DNA of 64,000 nucleotides from Chromatiaceae bacterium (GCA_019356535.1 CP037918.1:1-64000); one strand, 5' to 3'; positions 1-11,679 are shown, counted from the stretch's first letter. A program made the numbers and translations. The notes: generated from the letters alone by a model not told the origin.

Positions 1-1377
1 TTGACCATCGATACCTGGAACAATCTTCTGGAACGGCTGGGCAGAGAAATCCCCGAGCAGCAGTTCAACACCTGGATCCGCCCCCTGCAATGCGTGGAGC
101 AGGATGGCAAGCTGCGCTTGATGGCACCCAATGCCTTCGTACTCGACTGGGTGCGCAAGCATTACCTGGCGCAGATGCAGGCCCATCTCGACGAGCTGAG
201 CAACGGTGAGCCGATGGTGATCCAGCTGGAGATCGGCAGCGCACCGAGGCAAACCTCGGTCGTCGCCAGTTCGGTGCGACAGACGCCGCGACCAGGCGCC
301 GGCAGCATGACCGGTTCGCGTATCAGCCCCCAGGAACGTCCGGTGGAAGACGATCTGCCTACCACCAACCGTGACTTCACTTTTGACACCTTCGTCGAGG
401 GCAAGTCCAACCAGCTCGCGCGGGCTGCGGGTATCCAGGTGGGCGAGAATCCAGGTCGCATGTACAACCCCCTGTTCATCTACGGCGGGGTCGGCTTGGG
501 CAAGACCCACCTGATGCACGCGGTCGGCAACCTGATCAAGCAGAACGACCCCTCCGCGCGTGTCCTCTACATGCACTCGGAAGGCTTCGTGGCGGAAATG
601 GTCAAGGCCTTGCAACACGGTACCATCGAGCAGTTCAAACGGCGCATGCGCGGAGTCAACGCGTTGCTGATCGATGACGTGCAATTCTTTGCCGGCAAGG
701 AGCGTTCGCAGGAAGAGTTCTTCCATACCTTCAACGCCCTGTTCGAGACCCGCCAGCAGATCGTGCTCACCAGCGATCGCTTCCCCAAGGAGGTGGACGG
801 CCTGGAAGACCGCTTGAAATCACGCTTCGGTTGGGGACTGACGGTGCACATCGAACCTCCCGACCTTGAAACCCGGGTCGCCATCCTGATGAGCAAATCG
901 CAGCAGCTGTTCAATACCGAGCTGCCCAGCGAGGTGGCCTTCTTCATCGGCAAACACGTACGCTCCAATATCCGTGAACTGGAAGGTGCGCTGCGACGCA
1001 TCAACGCCAATGCCCAGTTCACAGGCCAATCCATCACCCTGGACTTCGCGCGCGAGGCGCTGCGCGACATGATCGACGCCCAGGCGCGCATGGTGACGCT
1101 GGAGAACATTCAGAAAACGGTGGCGGAGTACTTCAAGATCCGGGTATCCGACCTGCTCTCGAGCAAACGCAGCCGGACCATTGCCCGGCCGCGCCAGATC
1201 GCCATGGCACTGGCAAAGGAGCTGACCAACCACAGCCTGCCTGAGATCGGTGAGGCCTTCGGGGGGCGTGACCACACCACCGTACTCTACGCGACACGCA
1301 AGGTGGCCGAACTGCGTGAGTCGGATGTGCATGTGGCCGAAGACTACAACAACCTGTTGAGAACCCTGAGCAACTGA
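1..1377 (+). CDS. dnaA: Chromosomal replication initiator protein DnaA
   Basis: DnaA binds TTATCCACA boxes and melts the origin to start replication. The 458-residue protein has the N-terminal domain (1-80), a variable linker (about 85-125), an AAA+ domain with Walker A GGVGLGKT (162-169) and Walker B LLIDDVQF (222-229), and a C-terminal DNA-binding domain with the signature GGRDHTTVL (about 421-429). The start is TTG at the first base of the window, so upstream control sequence is not visible. dnaN follows after a spacer rich in DnaA boxes. The last codons are partly repeated 285 bp downstream as a remnant of a tandem duplication. Confidence 0.98.
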   Translation: MTIDTWNNLLERLGREIPEQQFNTWIRPLQCVEQDGKLRLMAPNAFVLDWVRKHYLAQMQAHLDELSNGEPMVIQLEIGSAPRQTSVVASSVRQTPRPGAGSMTGSRISPQERPVEDDLPTTNRDFTFDTFVEGKSNQLARAAGIQVGENPGRMYNPLFIYGGVGLGKTHLMHAVGNLIKQNDPSARVLYMHSEGFVAEMVKALQHGTIEQFKRRMRGVNALLIDDVQFFAGKERSQEEFFHTFNALFETRQQIVLTSDRFPKEVDGLEDRLKSRFGWGLTVHIEPPDLETRVAILMSKSQQLFNTELPSEVAFFIGKHVRSNIRELEGALRRINANAQFTGQSITLDFAREALRDMIDAQARMVTLENIQKTVAEYFKIRVSDLLSSKRSRTIARPRQIAMALAKELTNHSLPEIGEAFGGRDHTTVLYATRKVAELRESDVHVAEDYNNLLRTLSN

Positions 1378-1580
1378 CGGGGATAAAAGCGAGAAAGGCG
1401 TAAGGTGGATTCCCAAAAGCGACTTATCCACAGGCCACCAACAGGAAAAGCGGGGCGCCATACCGAATCGACTGACAGGGGAAAACGAATATAAATCACT
1501 GTTTTTAAAGGTATTTTTTTAAATACCAGGACTTATCCCCTGTGCTAATTACAACAGTAGGTAGTTAAATAAATCATTTG
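1346..1580 (+). repeat. Origin-region tandem repeat, copy 1
   Basis: Copy 1 covers the last ten or so codons of dnaA and the adjoining spacer. It contains CCTGTTGAGAACCCTGAGC (from 1353), the DnaA box at 1424 and ACTTATCCCCTGTG (1531). Each landmark recurs exactly 285 bp downstream. The match fades but is still traceable upstream to about 1322. Confidence 0.85.
1424..1432 (+). promoter_or_regulatory. DnaA box (TTATCCACA)
   Basis: Perfect match to the DnaA box consensus in origin repeat copy 1. Confidence 0.85.
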
Positions 1581-1630
1581 TTATAGCGCCGCGTCGCAAG
1601 CGGGTTGGATTTGCAGCGCAGGAGAAAGTG

Positions 1631-1865
1631 ACAACCGCCTGTTGAGAACCCTGAGCAACCGATGGGGATAAAACCGGGAAAGGTCTGACATGGCGGCGGA
1701 AAACGGATTTATCCACAGCTCACCAACAGGAAAAACGGGTAGGCATACCGAATCAACTGACAACGAAAATAGATGTCAAGTCTTTGTTTATAAAGGGGAA
1801 TTTTTGAAAACCAGGACTTATCCCCTGTGCTTAACACAACAATAAGTGGTTAAATAATCTATTTG
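1631..1865 (+). repeat. Origin-region tandem repeat, copy 2 with dnaA tail remnant
   Basis: Copy 2 repeats the end of dnaA and the spacer. In the dnaA frame it still encodes LLRTLSN (from 1638) but then reads through an altered stop to a nearby TAA, so it is a gene-tail fossil and not a gene. It carries the second perfect DnaA box (1709) and second TTATCCCCT (1818). It ends about 20 bases before the dnaN start. Confidence 0.85.
1709..1717 (+). promoter_or_regulatory. DnaA box (TTATCCACA)
   Basis: Perfect match to the DnaA box consensus in origin repeat copy 2, exactly 285 bp after the first box. Confidence 0.85.
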
Positions 1866-1884
1866 TAATTGCGGAGCGTCGGAG

Positions 1885-2985
1885 ATGAAGATCAACGCCA
1901 ACAGAGACGAGCTGCTCGGTCCATTGCTGAAGGTCGGCAGCGTGGTCGAAAGACGCCAGACCTTGCCTATCCTGGCCAATGTGCTGATCTCGGCCGCATC
2001 CGGGCGATTACGGTTTACTGCCACGGATCTTGAGGTGGAGCTGACCACCGCGGCCAATGCGGAAATGGACGGGGAAATGGAATTCACCCTACCAGCGCGC
2101 AAGCTAATCGACATCTGCAAGGCGCTACCCGAGGGCGCAGCAGTAACGCTGGAGGTAGAAGGCGACAAGGTCACTCTGCGCTCCGGTCGTGGGCGTTTCA
2201 CGATGGGGATGTTACCGGCGCAAGACTACCCGGCCATCGAGCCAGCCGCTGCCAGCGAACAACTGAGCCTACCAGAATCAGTGCTCAAGCGGTTGATCGA
2301 CAAAACAGCCTTTGCCATGGCGCACCAGGACGTGCGCTATTACCTCAACGGTCTGCTTCTCGAGATCACGGCCAATCGGGTCCGCGCAGTGGCTACCGAC
2401 GGGCACAGGCTGGCCCTCTGTGATGCCGAAATGGACACTGGGGTGGCAGCCGACATACAGGTCATCCTCCCGCGCAAGGCAGTACTCGAACTCGGGCGGC
2501 TACTGAGTGATGACGATGGAGCGTTGCAATTGGAGATCAGCAATAGCCATGCGCGAGTACGCTTCGGCGATACGGTCTTCACTACCAAGCTGATCGACGG
2601 ACGTTTCCCGGATTATGAACGGGTGATGCCCTCGGGTGATACTCAGGAACTGCTGGCTGATCGCGATAGCCTGCGCCAGTCGCTGACTAGGACGTCAATT
2701 CTTTCTAATGAAAAATACCGCGGGATTCGTTTTCGTTTGGCACCAGGACTGTTGCACCTTCAGGCGCACAATCCCGAACAGGATGAAGCCGAGGAGGAGC
2801 TGGAGATCGAGTATCAGGGTCACGAGATTACCATCGGCTTCAATGTGGGTTATCTGCTCGACGTGCTCAACGTGCTGGATACGGAGCAGGTGAGTATGTC
2901 GCTGGTCGACTCCAACTCGAGTACCTTGATGACGCCTGCGGGCTCCACCGAGTGCCGCTATGTGATCATGCCCATGCGATTGTAG
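1885..2985 (+). CDS. dnaN: DNA polymerase III beta subunit (sliding clamp)
   Basis: DnaN is the ring-shaped clamp that tethers DNA polymerase III to DNA. The 366-residue product has the normal family length and the N-terminal pattern MKINANRDELLGPL, with three repeated clamp domains and the conserved C-terminal end YVIMPMRL. The ATG follows GGAG closely. It lies between the origin-like spacer and recF, as in most bacteria. A hairpin terminator follows the stop, so recF may be partly uncoupled. Confidence 0.98.
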   Translation: MKINANRDELLGPLLKVGSVVERRQTLPILANVLISAASGRLRFTATDLEVELTTAANAEMDGEMEFTLPARKLIDICKALPEGAAVTLEVEGDKVTLRSGRGRFTMGMLPAQDYPAIEPAAASEQLSLPESVLKRLIDKTAFAMAHQDVRYYLNGLLLEITANRVRAVATDGHRLALCDAEMDTGVAADIQVILPRKAVLELGRLLSDDDGALQLEISNSHARVRFGDTVFTTKLIDGRFPDYERVMPSGDTQELLADRDSLRQSLTRTSILSNEKYRGIRFRLAPGLLHLQAHNPEQDEAEEELEIEYQGHEITIGFNVGYLLDVLNVLDTEQVSMSLVDSNSSTLMTPAGSTECRYVIMPMRL

Positions 2986-3014
2986 GGGCTTAGGCGGGAA
3001 CATTATCAGTGCAA

Positions 3015-3042
3015 GAAAAAAGGGGCATCAGGCCCCTTTTTT
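3015..3042 (+). terminator. Rho-independent terminator after dnaN
   Basis: An A-rich tract and GGGGC (3022-3026), loop ATCAG, then GCCCC (3032-3036) and a run of six T form a hairpin with a U-tract. It lies between the dnaN stop and the recF start. The A and T tracts also pair, so it could act in both directions. Confidence 0.85.
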
Positions 3043-3056
3043 CTATACTGCGCGTC

Positions 3057-4127
3057 ATGTTTTCGGAACTAGCGATTAGAAACCTGCGCATCATTCGTGA
3101 CTTGCGGTTCGCTTTATCGCCAGGTATCAACCTGGTGTCCGGGGCGAATGGTGCCGGCAAGACCTCGATCATCGAAGCCTTGTATCTCCTGTCTGTTGGG
3201 CGGTCATTCCGGCATAGAGACCCGGCACCGCTAATTCGAGATGGCGCCGAGGTGGCTGAGTTGTTTGCGCGGTTCGAGGACGACAGGGGTGTAAGGCATG
3301 CGCTGGGGATGCGTCGTGAACGGCAACATCTTGTCGTCAGGCTCGATGGTCGCTCCAGCGTGCGACGCTCGGAGGTGCTTCGTTTGCTTCCGGTTCAGTT
3401 CATCGGATCAGATCCCCAGCAAGTGGTAGAGGGAGCGCCCGAGTATCGCAGGCAGTTGCTCGATACCGGATTGTTCCACGTGGAACAGAATTACCTCTCG
3501 CTGATGCAACGGTACAGTCGTGCGTTGAGTCAACGAAATGCGGCCTTGCGACAGGGCATTGCTCTAGTCTCGCAGTGGGATCACACCCTAGTGGAGACAG
3601 GAACGGTCATTGACGCGATGCGGCGTACCTATGTCGAACGCATCTGTGCCAGGGCTGAAGCCTGGCTCAGCGATTGGGGCCTGGATCTCGGCGTGAGTAT
3701 TCAATACCGGTCGGGCTGGCGCGCCGGGTGGAGCTTGGCCGAGAGCCTTGAAGCGCATCGTGATACCGACAGGCGCCAGGGCTACACAGGGGTCGGTCCT
3801 CATCGAGCAGACATGGTCATCAATACCCGAGCCGGTCGTGGGGGCAAGATCTTGTCCAGGGGGCAGCTCAAAATGCTGGTGGCTGCTGTCGTTATGGCCC
3901 AGGCGGAGATCCATCGTGAACGGCATGGTCGGGCGCCGGTCCTGCTTTTCGACGATCTCCCGGCAGAGTTGGACCGCGGTAATCGAGAAAAACTCCTGTC
4001 GGGATTAGGCAACGTCTATGCACAGATCGTGGTTACAGCGTTGGATATCGATGACCTGGGAGCTGTCCCTGAGGCAAGAATGTTTCACGTGGAACAGGGG
4101 GAGCTTTCCGGACCCGAGGCCGGTTGA
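3057..4127 (+). CDS. recF: DNA replication and repair protein RecF
   Basis: RecF is an SMC-like ATPase that helps load RecA at gaps through RecFOR. The ATG at 3057 gives MFSELAIRNLRIIRD and 356 residues, the usual length. An earlier in-frame GTG at 3009 would start inside the terminator hairpin and is rejected. Walker A GANGAGKT lies near residue 31, and the C-terminal part has LSRGQLKML (signature) and LLFDDLPAELD (Walker B). Two parS-like palindromes lie inside the coding region. Confidence 0.96.
   Translation: MFSELAIRNLRIIRDLRFALSPGINLVSGANGAGKTSIIEALYLLSVGRSFRHRDPAPLIRDGAEVAELFARFEDDRGVRHALGMRRERQHLVVRLDGRSSVRRSEVLRLLPVQFIGSDPQQVVEGAPEYRRQLLDTGLFHVEQNYLSLMQRYSRALSQRNAALRQGIALVSQWDHTLVETGTVIDAMRRTYVERICARAEAWLSDWGLDLGVSIQYRSGWRAGWSLAESLEAHRDTDRRQGYTGVGPHRADMVINTRAGRGGKILSRGQLKMLVAAVVMAQAEIHRERHGRAPVLLFDDLPAELDRGNREKLLSGLGNVYAQIVVTALDIDDLGAVPEARMFHVEQGELSGPEAG
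3472..3487. promoter_or_regulatory. parS-like centromere site 1
   Basis: TGTTCCACGTGGAACA is a perfect 16-bp palindrome matching the ParB-binding parS core TGTTNCACGTGNAACA. It lies inside recF, close to the origin, where parS sites cluster in related bacteria. Confidence 0.8.
4081..4096. promoter_or_regulatory. parS-like centromere site 2
   Basis: TGTTTCACGTGGAACA matches the parS consensus and differs from site 1 by one base. It lies near the 3' end of recF, 609 bp after site 1. Confidence 0.8.
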
Positions 4128-4142
4128 GGCTTTCATGTATAA

Positions 4143-6596
<2,454 letters not shown>

Positions 6597-6683
6597 TCAG
6601 GGTTCGGCCCGGGAATGGGCCTTCTACAGGGCGGGAGCGGCCGAACCTTGCCCTCCACGCGAACAGAGCGCCGAAGGGCTTTT

Positions 6684-6786
6684 GATGGGCACGGCACGGC
6701 GCGATGCGCCTTTGCCCATTCTACCCATTGTTCAACAGCTCCAGCACCATAGGATGGGCAAAGGCCCGAAGGGCCGTTCCCATCAT
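6684..6786. repeat. Inverted pair of REP-like hairpins
   Basis: The 348-bp gyrB-plsC spacer contains two similar palindromic units in opposite orientation. Unit 1 (6684-6721) reads GATGGGCA, GGCGCGATGCGCC, TGCCCATTC. Unit 2 (6751-6786) reads GGATGGGCA, GGCCCGAAGGGCC, TTCCCATC. Each folds on itself and they are inverse to each other, like a bacterial interspersed mosaic element. gyrB and plsC converge, so it may act as a transcription or supercoiling boundary. No small gene is supported in this spacer. Confidence 0.6.
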
Positions 6787-6835
6787 GGCCTCTGAACACG
6801 ACTCACTGGTGAGTCCCACCAGCTTTTCCCCAGAG

Positions 6836-6844
6836 TTATCCACA
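6836..6844 (+). promoter_or_regulatory. DnaA box downstream of gyrB
   Basis: A perfect TTATCCACA lies in the gyrB-plsC spacer, about 5 kb from the origin-like region. It may titrate DnaA or be a chance match. Confidence 0.4.
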
Positions 6845-6944
6845 GCCTGGTCCACAAGCCAAGGTCGGCTGGTGCCGCCTCTTCCCGTGCAGTGAGCACA
6901 CCTGGCGAGCGTTTTTGTTGAACCGAAAGTAAGTGATCGCTTTG

Positions 6945-7670
6945 CTATCGGCGTAATTGTGACGGGAGTTTTTTCATCTCGCCTTCGATCCACTCCTCGA
7001 CCTCGGCGATGATCTGCTGGGCGTTCTTGCCGGTACTGGGGATGGGCGCGCCGACACGCACCTCGATGGTACCCGGGTACTTTTTCACACCCCGTCGTTT
7101 CCAGTAGACACCGGCATTGTGCGCCACCGGCACCACCGGGTAGCCAGATTTCTCGGCGAGGATCGCGCCGCCGATATTGTATTTGCGCCGTTCTCCCGGT
7201 GCCGTGCGCGTGCCCTCGGGGAAGATCACCACGATACGGCCGTCGTCCAGCGCCCGTTTGCCCTCCTTGACCACTTGCAACACGGCCCTCCGCCCGGCCT
7301 TGCGGTCGATGGGGATCGCACGGCAGAAACCCAGGGCCCAGCCGAAGAACGGGATCTTCAGCAACTCCTGTTTCAGTACCCAGGACTGGTGCGGCGCCAG
7401 CAGGCCGCGCAGGGCGATTGTCTCCCACGTGGATTGATGCTTGGCCATGAGGATGGCACCCCCCTTGGGCAGGTGCTCTGCGCCGCGGATGTGGATACGC
7501 AGGCCGCAGATCCAGCGTTGCAGCTTAATGTTGAGCTGGCCCCAGTGGGTGGCCACCCGGTCGCTGAAGCGGGTACCGAGGAAGCGGCCCAGTACCGCGA
7601 TGGTCAGGCCATGGCTGACCACGGTCAGCGACATGAGTACGAAGTAGGTCAGGGAACGCAACAGGATCAT
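6945..7670 (-). CDS. plsC: 1-acylglycerol-3-phosphate acyltransferase family protein (PlsC-like)
   Basis: This enzyme acylates lysophosphatidic acid at the inner membrane to give phosphatidic acid. Of 241 residues, the first 30 form a hydrophobic anchor. Motif I is HQSTWE (78-83, the HX4E variant of HX4D), motif II includes the PIDRKAGRRA stretch, and motif III is FPEGTRT. The HQSTWE form is typical of the copy beside gmhB in Pseudomonas-like gene orders. The gene overlaps gmhB by 4 bases and is the last of the glyQ-glyS-mazG-gmhB-plsC run. A second housekeeping PlsC may exist elsewhere. Confidence 0.9.
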   Translation of the reverse strand: MILLRSLTYFVLMSLTVVSHGLTIAVLGRFLGTRFSDRVATHWGQLNIKLQRWICGLRIHIRGAEHLPKGGAILMAKHQSTWETIALRGLLAPHQSWVLKQELLKIPFFGWALGFCRAIPIDRKAGRRAVLQVVKEGKRALDDGRIVVIFPEGTRTAPGERRKYNIGGAILAEKSGYPVVPVAHNAGVYWKRRGVKKYPGTIEVRVGAPIPSTGKNAQQIIAEVEEWIEGEMKKLPSQLRR

Positions 7671-8200
7671 CGTTGTGTCAGTATCCAGGAAACGGCTTGA
7701 TCGAGGTCGTCGAAGGCCGGGACCTCAGGATAGTCTGTGTGCGTAGCCTGTCCGTGGCCGGTGAGCACCAGCAGTGGATAGGCGTTCACGGCGCGGGCTG
7801 CCTCGATATCGGCCGCGTCATCGCCGATCACCGTGACCGTTTCCAGTGGGGTGTCCAGGCGATCGGCAATCTCACGCAACATCCCGGTGCTGGGCTTGCG
7901 GCATTCACAGCCGCTACCTTCGGCATGGGGGCAACTGAGCATGGCATCCAGGTGGCCGCCGACGCGCGCCAGACCCTCAGCCAGGCGCGCGTGAATGGTG
8001 TTCAGCACCTCGATGTGCAAGCGTCCCTCGCCCAGGACCGGTTGGTTGGTCGTCATTGCGACCCGATAGCCGGCGTGGTTGAGTCGGGAGACGGCCTCGA
8101 GGCTGCCGGGAATGATGCGCAGTTCGCTCACCGACACCAGGCCGCCGGCGACAGGCTCCAGCAAGACGCCATCACGACCCAGGACGATCAGTGGCTGCAT
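7667..8200 (-). CDS. gmhB: HAD-family GmhB-like protein lacking the nucleophile Asp
   Basis: GmhB removes the 7-phosphate from heptose 1,7-bisphosphate in LPS core synthesis. The 177 residues show the HAD fold with motif II TTNQP, the zinc loop CPH-x6-CEC followed by RKP, and motif IV GDDAAD. Motif I, normally DRDGV, reads GRDGVLL (residues 8-14). The catalytic nucleophile Asp is Gly (codon GGT instead of GAT or GAC), while the second Asp (10) remains. The SGIGRG-like stretch and the Lys after GD in motif IV have also diverged. The operon position is that of gmhB, so it is called as this family, but activity is doubtful. Confidence 0.8.
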   Translation of the reverse strand: MQPLIVLGRDGVLLEPVAGGLVSVSELRIIPGSLEAVSRLNHAGYRVAMTTNQPVLGEGRLHIEVLNTIHARLAEGLARVGGHLDAMLSCPHAEGSGCECRKPSTGMLREIADRLDTPLETVTVIGDDAADIEAARAVNAYPLLVLTGHGQATHTDYPEVPAFDDLDQAVSWILTQR

Positions 8201-8209
8201 CGGTGTCGA

Positions 8210-8554
8210 TCACTCCATGTCGCGAAACTCGGAGACGCGAATACGTCCGTTGACCATGCGCGCCTCGCGCTGCATCAGCTTGTCCATCTTCGCCCAGAAA
8301 GCCTGCTTGAGATCGAAGTCGGCCGCGATGCCGGTGCCCATCAGCAGAATCAGCAGGTCGGCCACCTCCTCGGCCAGGGCCGCGGTGCTCTTGCCTTTGG
8401 TCACGCAGCTGGAGATCTCGCCCAGCTCTTCGACCATCAAGGCGACCCGGTAGTTGAGTTCCTCGCCGCCGGTGTTGCGGAAATCATGCTTGTCGTGAAA
8501 GGCCTGTACGGCGGCCAGCATGGCGTCCCAGGAATTACGATCCGGTGTGTTCAT
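8210..8554 (-). CDS. MazG-like nucleotide pyrophosphohydrolase
   Basis: The 114-residue protein has the all-alpha NTP pyrophosphatase pattern: MVEELGEISSC followed after about 16 residues by EEVADLLILL, giving the EExxE plus ExxD metal-binding arrangement of MazG/dCTPase-type enzymes. Such enzymes hydrolyse nucleoside triphosphates to monophosphates and pyrophosphate, often to clean up damaged or unwanted nucleotides. It sits between glyS (4-base overlap) and gmhB. The substrate cannot be read from sequence. Confidence 0.75.
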   Translation of the reverse strand: MNTPDRNSWDAMLAAVQAFHDKHDFRNTGGEELNYRVALMVEELGEISSCVTKGKSTAALAEEVADLLILLMGTGIAADFDLKQAFWAKMDKLMQREARMVNGRIRVSEFRDME

Positions 8555-10638
8555 GCGGACTCGCCTCCACCGGCCTGCAAGCGCCCGATGTCGGCCACCT
8601 GGAGGAACAGTTCCCGCGCACGTCGCAACAGGGCGAGCCGGTTGTTGCGCACCGCTGGATCTTCGGCCATCACCATCACCTCTTCGAAGAAGCGGTCGGT
8701 AGGTTCGCGCAGCCGGGCCAGGGTCTCGAGCTGCGCGATGTAATCACCGGTTCGCAGCGCGAGGCTACCTTCGGCCGTGTTGATTTCGTCGAGCAGTACC
8801 TGCTCGATCGTTTTTTCGAAGTGCCCGGGATCGACGGTTACGGGGATCTCCTCACCGGCCTTCTTGAGGATATTGCCGATGCGCTTGTTGGCGGCGATCA
8901 GGGCCTCGGCCTCGGGCAGCTCCAGGAAGGCCTGCACCGCCTGGATGCGTTGCTCGATATCGGCCAGGTCCGGCGGCGCCACCGTGATCACGGACTCGAA
9001 GATGTCGGACGAGACACCGGTGTCGGCATACAGCCGGCGCAGACGGTCGCGCATGAACTGCCATACTGTGTCGACGACGTCAGTCTCGCCCAAGCGCTCG
9101 CCCAGTTGTTGTCTGGCCTGATCCAGGAGCTCCAGTACATTCAATGAAAGTGAATGCTCACGCAAGATGCGCAGGACACCGAGTGCGGCACGCCGCAGTG
9201 CGTAGGGGTCCTTGTCGCCGGTAGGTTTCATGCCGATGCCGAAGATGCCGACCAGGGTGTCCAGGCGCTCGGCCAAGGCCACCGCGATACCGGTGCGGGT
9301 CTGAGGCAGGCGGTCCCCGGAGAAGCGTGGCATGTAGAACTCGTCGAGCGCTTGCGCCAGCTCGGGGTCCTCGCCGTCGCGCAGGGCCTGGTAGCGGCCC
9401 ATGATGCCCTGCATGTCAGGGAACTCGTAGACCATCTCGGTCATCAGGTCGCAACGACTGAGCATGCCCGCGCGCCGTGCCTTTTCCACGTCGCCATCGA
9501 TCGCTTCGGCGATGCGGGCAGCCAGCGTCGCCACTCGCTCGGACTTCTCGTACATTGAACCCAGGCGTTTCTCGAACACCACGTCCTTGAGCGAGTCGAT
9601 GTGATCCTCGAGGCGCTTCTTCCCATCCTGCTCCCAGAAGAAGCGGGCATCGGCCAGGCGCGGACGGATGACCCGCTCGTTGCCGGCGCGGATCACCTCG
9701 GGGTCACGGCTCTCGATGTTGGCGATCGTAATGAAGTGGTTCAGCAAACGACCTTCGGCGTCGAACACCGGGAAATACTTCTGGTTGCCTTTCATGGTGC
9801 TCACCAGCGCCTCGTGTGGCACCTCGAGGAAGTCGGCATCGAAGCTGCCGGCGATGGGAACCGGCCACTCGTTGAGCGCAGTCACCTCGTCGAGCAGGGC
9901 GTCGTCGATGTCGGCGATCCCCCCGAGTTGCTTGGCGGTGGCCTCGACCTGGGCGCGAATGCGCGAGCGCCGATCAGGGAAGTGAGCGATCACTTTGCCC
10001 TCGTTTCCGAGAATGTCGGCATAGTCGGCCGGCTCATAGAGGGTGATGCCCTCGGGGTGATGGAAGCGGTGGCCACGGGTGACGCGGTCGGCACGGGCCT
10101 CCAGCAGGGTGCAATCGACCACGGCGTCACCGTGCAGGAACACCAGCCAGTGCACCGGGCGCACGAACTGGGCCTCGGAGTCGCCCCAGCGCATGCGCTT
10201 GGGGATGGGCAGGCGTTCGAGCGCACGCTCGGCGATGCCTGGCAGCAGGTCGGCTGCGGGCAGGCCAGGCTGGTGCGAGCGGAACATCAGCCATTCGCCT
10301 TTGTCGGTCTTCAGGCGCTCGAGCTGGTCCACGGTGGTGCCGCAGGAGCGCGCGAAACCCTCGGCGGCCTTGGTAGGCCGACCCTCGGCGTCGAAGGCAG
10401 CCTTCACCGCGGGCCCGCGGCGTTCCACGTCGCGGTCGGGTTGGCGCTTCTCGAGATCGCGCACCAGCAGGGCCAACCGGCGCGGTGTGGCATAGGCGGT
10501 CACTTCGCCGTGCGCCAGTTGTGCCTCGGACAGGCCGCTCAGGAAACCTTCCTCGAGGGCACTGGACAGGCGCTTGAGGGCGGTCGGCGGCAGTTCCTCG
10601 GTGCCCAGTTCGAACAACAGATCGGCGCGATCGCTCAT
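8551..10638 (-). CDS. glyS: Glycine--tRNA ligase beta subunit
   Basis: GlyS is the large subunit of the alpha2beta2 bacterial glycyl-tRNA synthetase and contacts tRNA. It has 695 residues, the usual length. The N-terminus carries the family pattern [12 protein letters not shown] and the middle has [11 protein letters not shown] and [16 protein letters not shown]. The start overlaps the glyQ stop by 4 bases (ATGA), implying translational coupling and equal subunit supply. Confidence 0.97.
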   Translation of the reverse strand: MSDRADLLFELGTEELPPTALKRLSSALEEGFLSGLSEAQLAHGEVTAYATPRRLALLVRDLEKRQPDRDVERRGPAVKAAFDAEGRPTKAAEGFARSCGTTVDQLERLKTDKGEWLMFRSHQPGLPAADLLPGIAERALERLPIPKRMRWGDSEAQFVRPVHWLVFLHGDAVVDCTLLEARADRVTRGHRFHHPEGITLYEPADYADILGNEGKVIAHFPDRRSRIRAQVEATAKQLGGIADIDDALLDEVTALNEWPVPIAGSFDADFLEVPHEALVSTMKGNQKYFPVFDAEGRLLNHFITIANIESRDPEVIRAGNERVIRPRLADARFFWEQDGKKRLEDHIDSLKDVVFEKRLGSMYEKSERVATLAARIAEAIDGDVEKARRAGMLSRCDLMTEMVYEFPDMQGIMGRYQALRDGEDPELAQALDEFYMPRFSGDRLPQTRTGIAVALAERLDTLVGIFGIGMKPTGDKDPYALRRAALGVLRILREHSLSLNVLELLDQARQQLGERLGETDVVDTVWQFMRDRLRRLYADTGVSSDIFESVITVAPPDLADIEQRIQAVQAFLELPEAEALIAANKRIGNILKKAGEEIPVTVDPGHFEKTIEQVLLDEINTAEGSLALRTGDYIAQLETLARLREPTDRFFEEVMVMAEDPAVRNNRLALLRRARELFLQVADIGRLQAGGGESA

Positions 10639-11561
10639 GCGCTGGTCTCCTTTGCTTCACTCTCGGGGAGCATGGGGAAGCCCAGGCGTTCGCGGGCCTC
10701 GTAATAGGCCTGGGCCACGGCACGCGCGAGGGCGCGTATGCGCAGGATGTAGCGCTGGCGCTCGGTCACCGAGATGGCGTGCCGTGCATCCAGCAGGTTG
10801 AAGGCGTGCGAGGCCTCGAGCACCCGCTCATAGGCGGGCAGGGGCAATCCTAGTTCGATCAGGCGCTGGGATTCCTTCTCGCACTGGTCGAACAGGCCGA
10901 ACAGGAAGTCCACATCGGCGTGTTCGAAGTTGTAGGCCGACTGTTCGACCTCGTTCTGGTGGAACACATCACCATAGGTCACGGTGCCTTGCGGGCCGTG
11001 GGTCCACACCAGGTCGTAGACCGATTCCACACCCTGCAGGTACATGGCGATGCGCTCCAGCCCGTAAGTGATCTCGCCGGTCACCGGTCGGCAGTCCAGC
11101 CCGCCGACCTGCTGGAAATAGGTGAACTGAGTGACCTCCATGCCGTTCAGCCAGACCTCCCAACCCAGTCCCCAGGCGCCCAGGGTGGGCGATTCCCAGT
11201 TGTCCTCGACGAAGCGGATGTCGTGCACCAACGGGTCGATACCGAGCAGCTGCAGCGAGCCCAGGTACCGTTCCTGGATGTCCTTGGGCGAGGGCTTCAT
11301 CACCACCTGGAACTGGTAGTAATGCTGCAGGCGGTTGGGGTTCTCACCGTAGCGCCCGTCGGTGGGGCGGCGCGAGGGCTGTACATAGGCCGCGTTCCAC
11401 GGCTCGGGGCCGATGGAACGCAGGAAGGTCGCGGTATGGAAGGTGCCCGCGCCCATTTCCATGTCGTAGGGCTGCAGGATCACGCAGCCCTGGTCCGCCC
11501 AGTAGCGTTGCAGGGCGAAGATCAGCCCCTGGAAGGTCGATACGTCCGTATCCTGGCTCAT
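10635..11561 (-). CDS. glyQ: Glycine--tRNA ligase alpha subunit
   Basis: GlyQ is the catalytic subunit that activates glycine and charges tRNA-Gly. The 308-residue product has the class II core typical of the alpha chain: [16 protein letters not shown] at the N-terminus, [19 protein letters not shown], and [12 protein letters not shown]. It is the first gene of the minus-strand operon that runs to plsC. Its leader (11562-11620) contains a hairpin CCCCGG-7-CCGGGG without a U-run. Confidence 0.97.
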   Translation of the reverse strand: MSQDTDVSTFQGLIFALQRYWADQGCVILQPYDMEMGAGTFHTATFLRSIGPEPWNAAYVQPSRRPTDGRYGENPNRLQHYYQFQVVMKPSPKDIQERYLGSLQLLGIDPLVHDIRFVEDNWESPTLGAWGLGWEVWLNGMEVTQFTYFQQVGGLDCRPVTGEITYGLERIAMYLQGVESVYDLVWTHGPQGTVTYGDVFHQNEVEQSAYNFEHADVDFLFGLFDQCEKESQRLIELGLPLPAYERVLEASHAFNLLDARHAISVTERQRYILRIRALARAVAQAYYEARERLGFPMLPESEAKETSA

Positions 11562-11641
11562 GTCTGGTGTTTCTCCGCCGGCCGGTGCCGGACCCCGGAT
11601 AAAAACCGGGGATTATACAGCCTCTGTGTCTGTCCACTCCT

Positions 11642-11647
11642 TATAAT
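11642..11647 (+). promoter_or_regulatory. -10 element upstream of the PP-loop gene
   Basis: TATAAT lies 33 bases before the ATG of the 11680 gene, in the divergent spacer with glyQ. No good -35 hexamer is seen at 16-18 bp. Confidence 0.45.
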
Positions 11648-11679
11648 GTGGCGTTTCAGCACAATCGGCGGAAATCTCC

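Larger units (their letters stand above)
1378..1884. other. Probable replication origin (dnaA-dnaN spacer)
   Basis: This 507-bp gene-free spacer holds two perfect DnaA boxes, four weaker TTATCCC-type matches on either strand, and two AT-rich tracts (about 1490-1530 and 1780-1812) that could be unwinding elements. Position next to dnaA, the boxes and the AT-richness are the normal marks of oriC. The spacer consists largely of two diverged copies of one unit at a constant offset of 285 bp. Whether the functional origin is here or upstream of dnaA cannot be told from this window. Confidence 0.7.
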
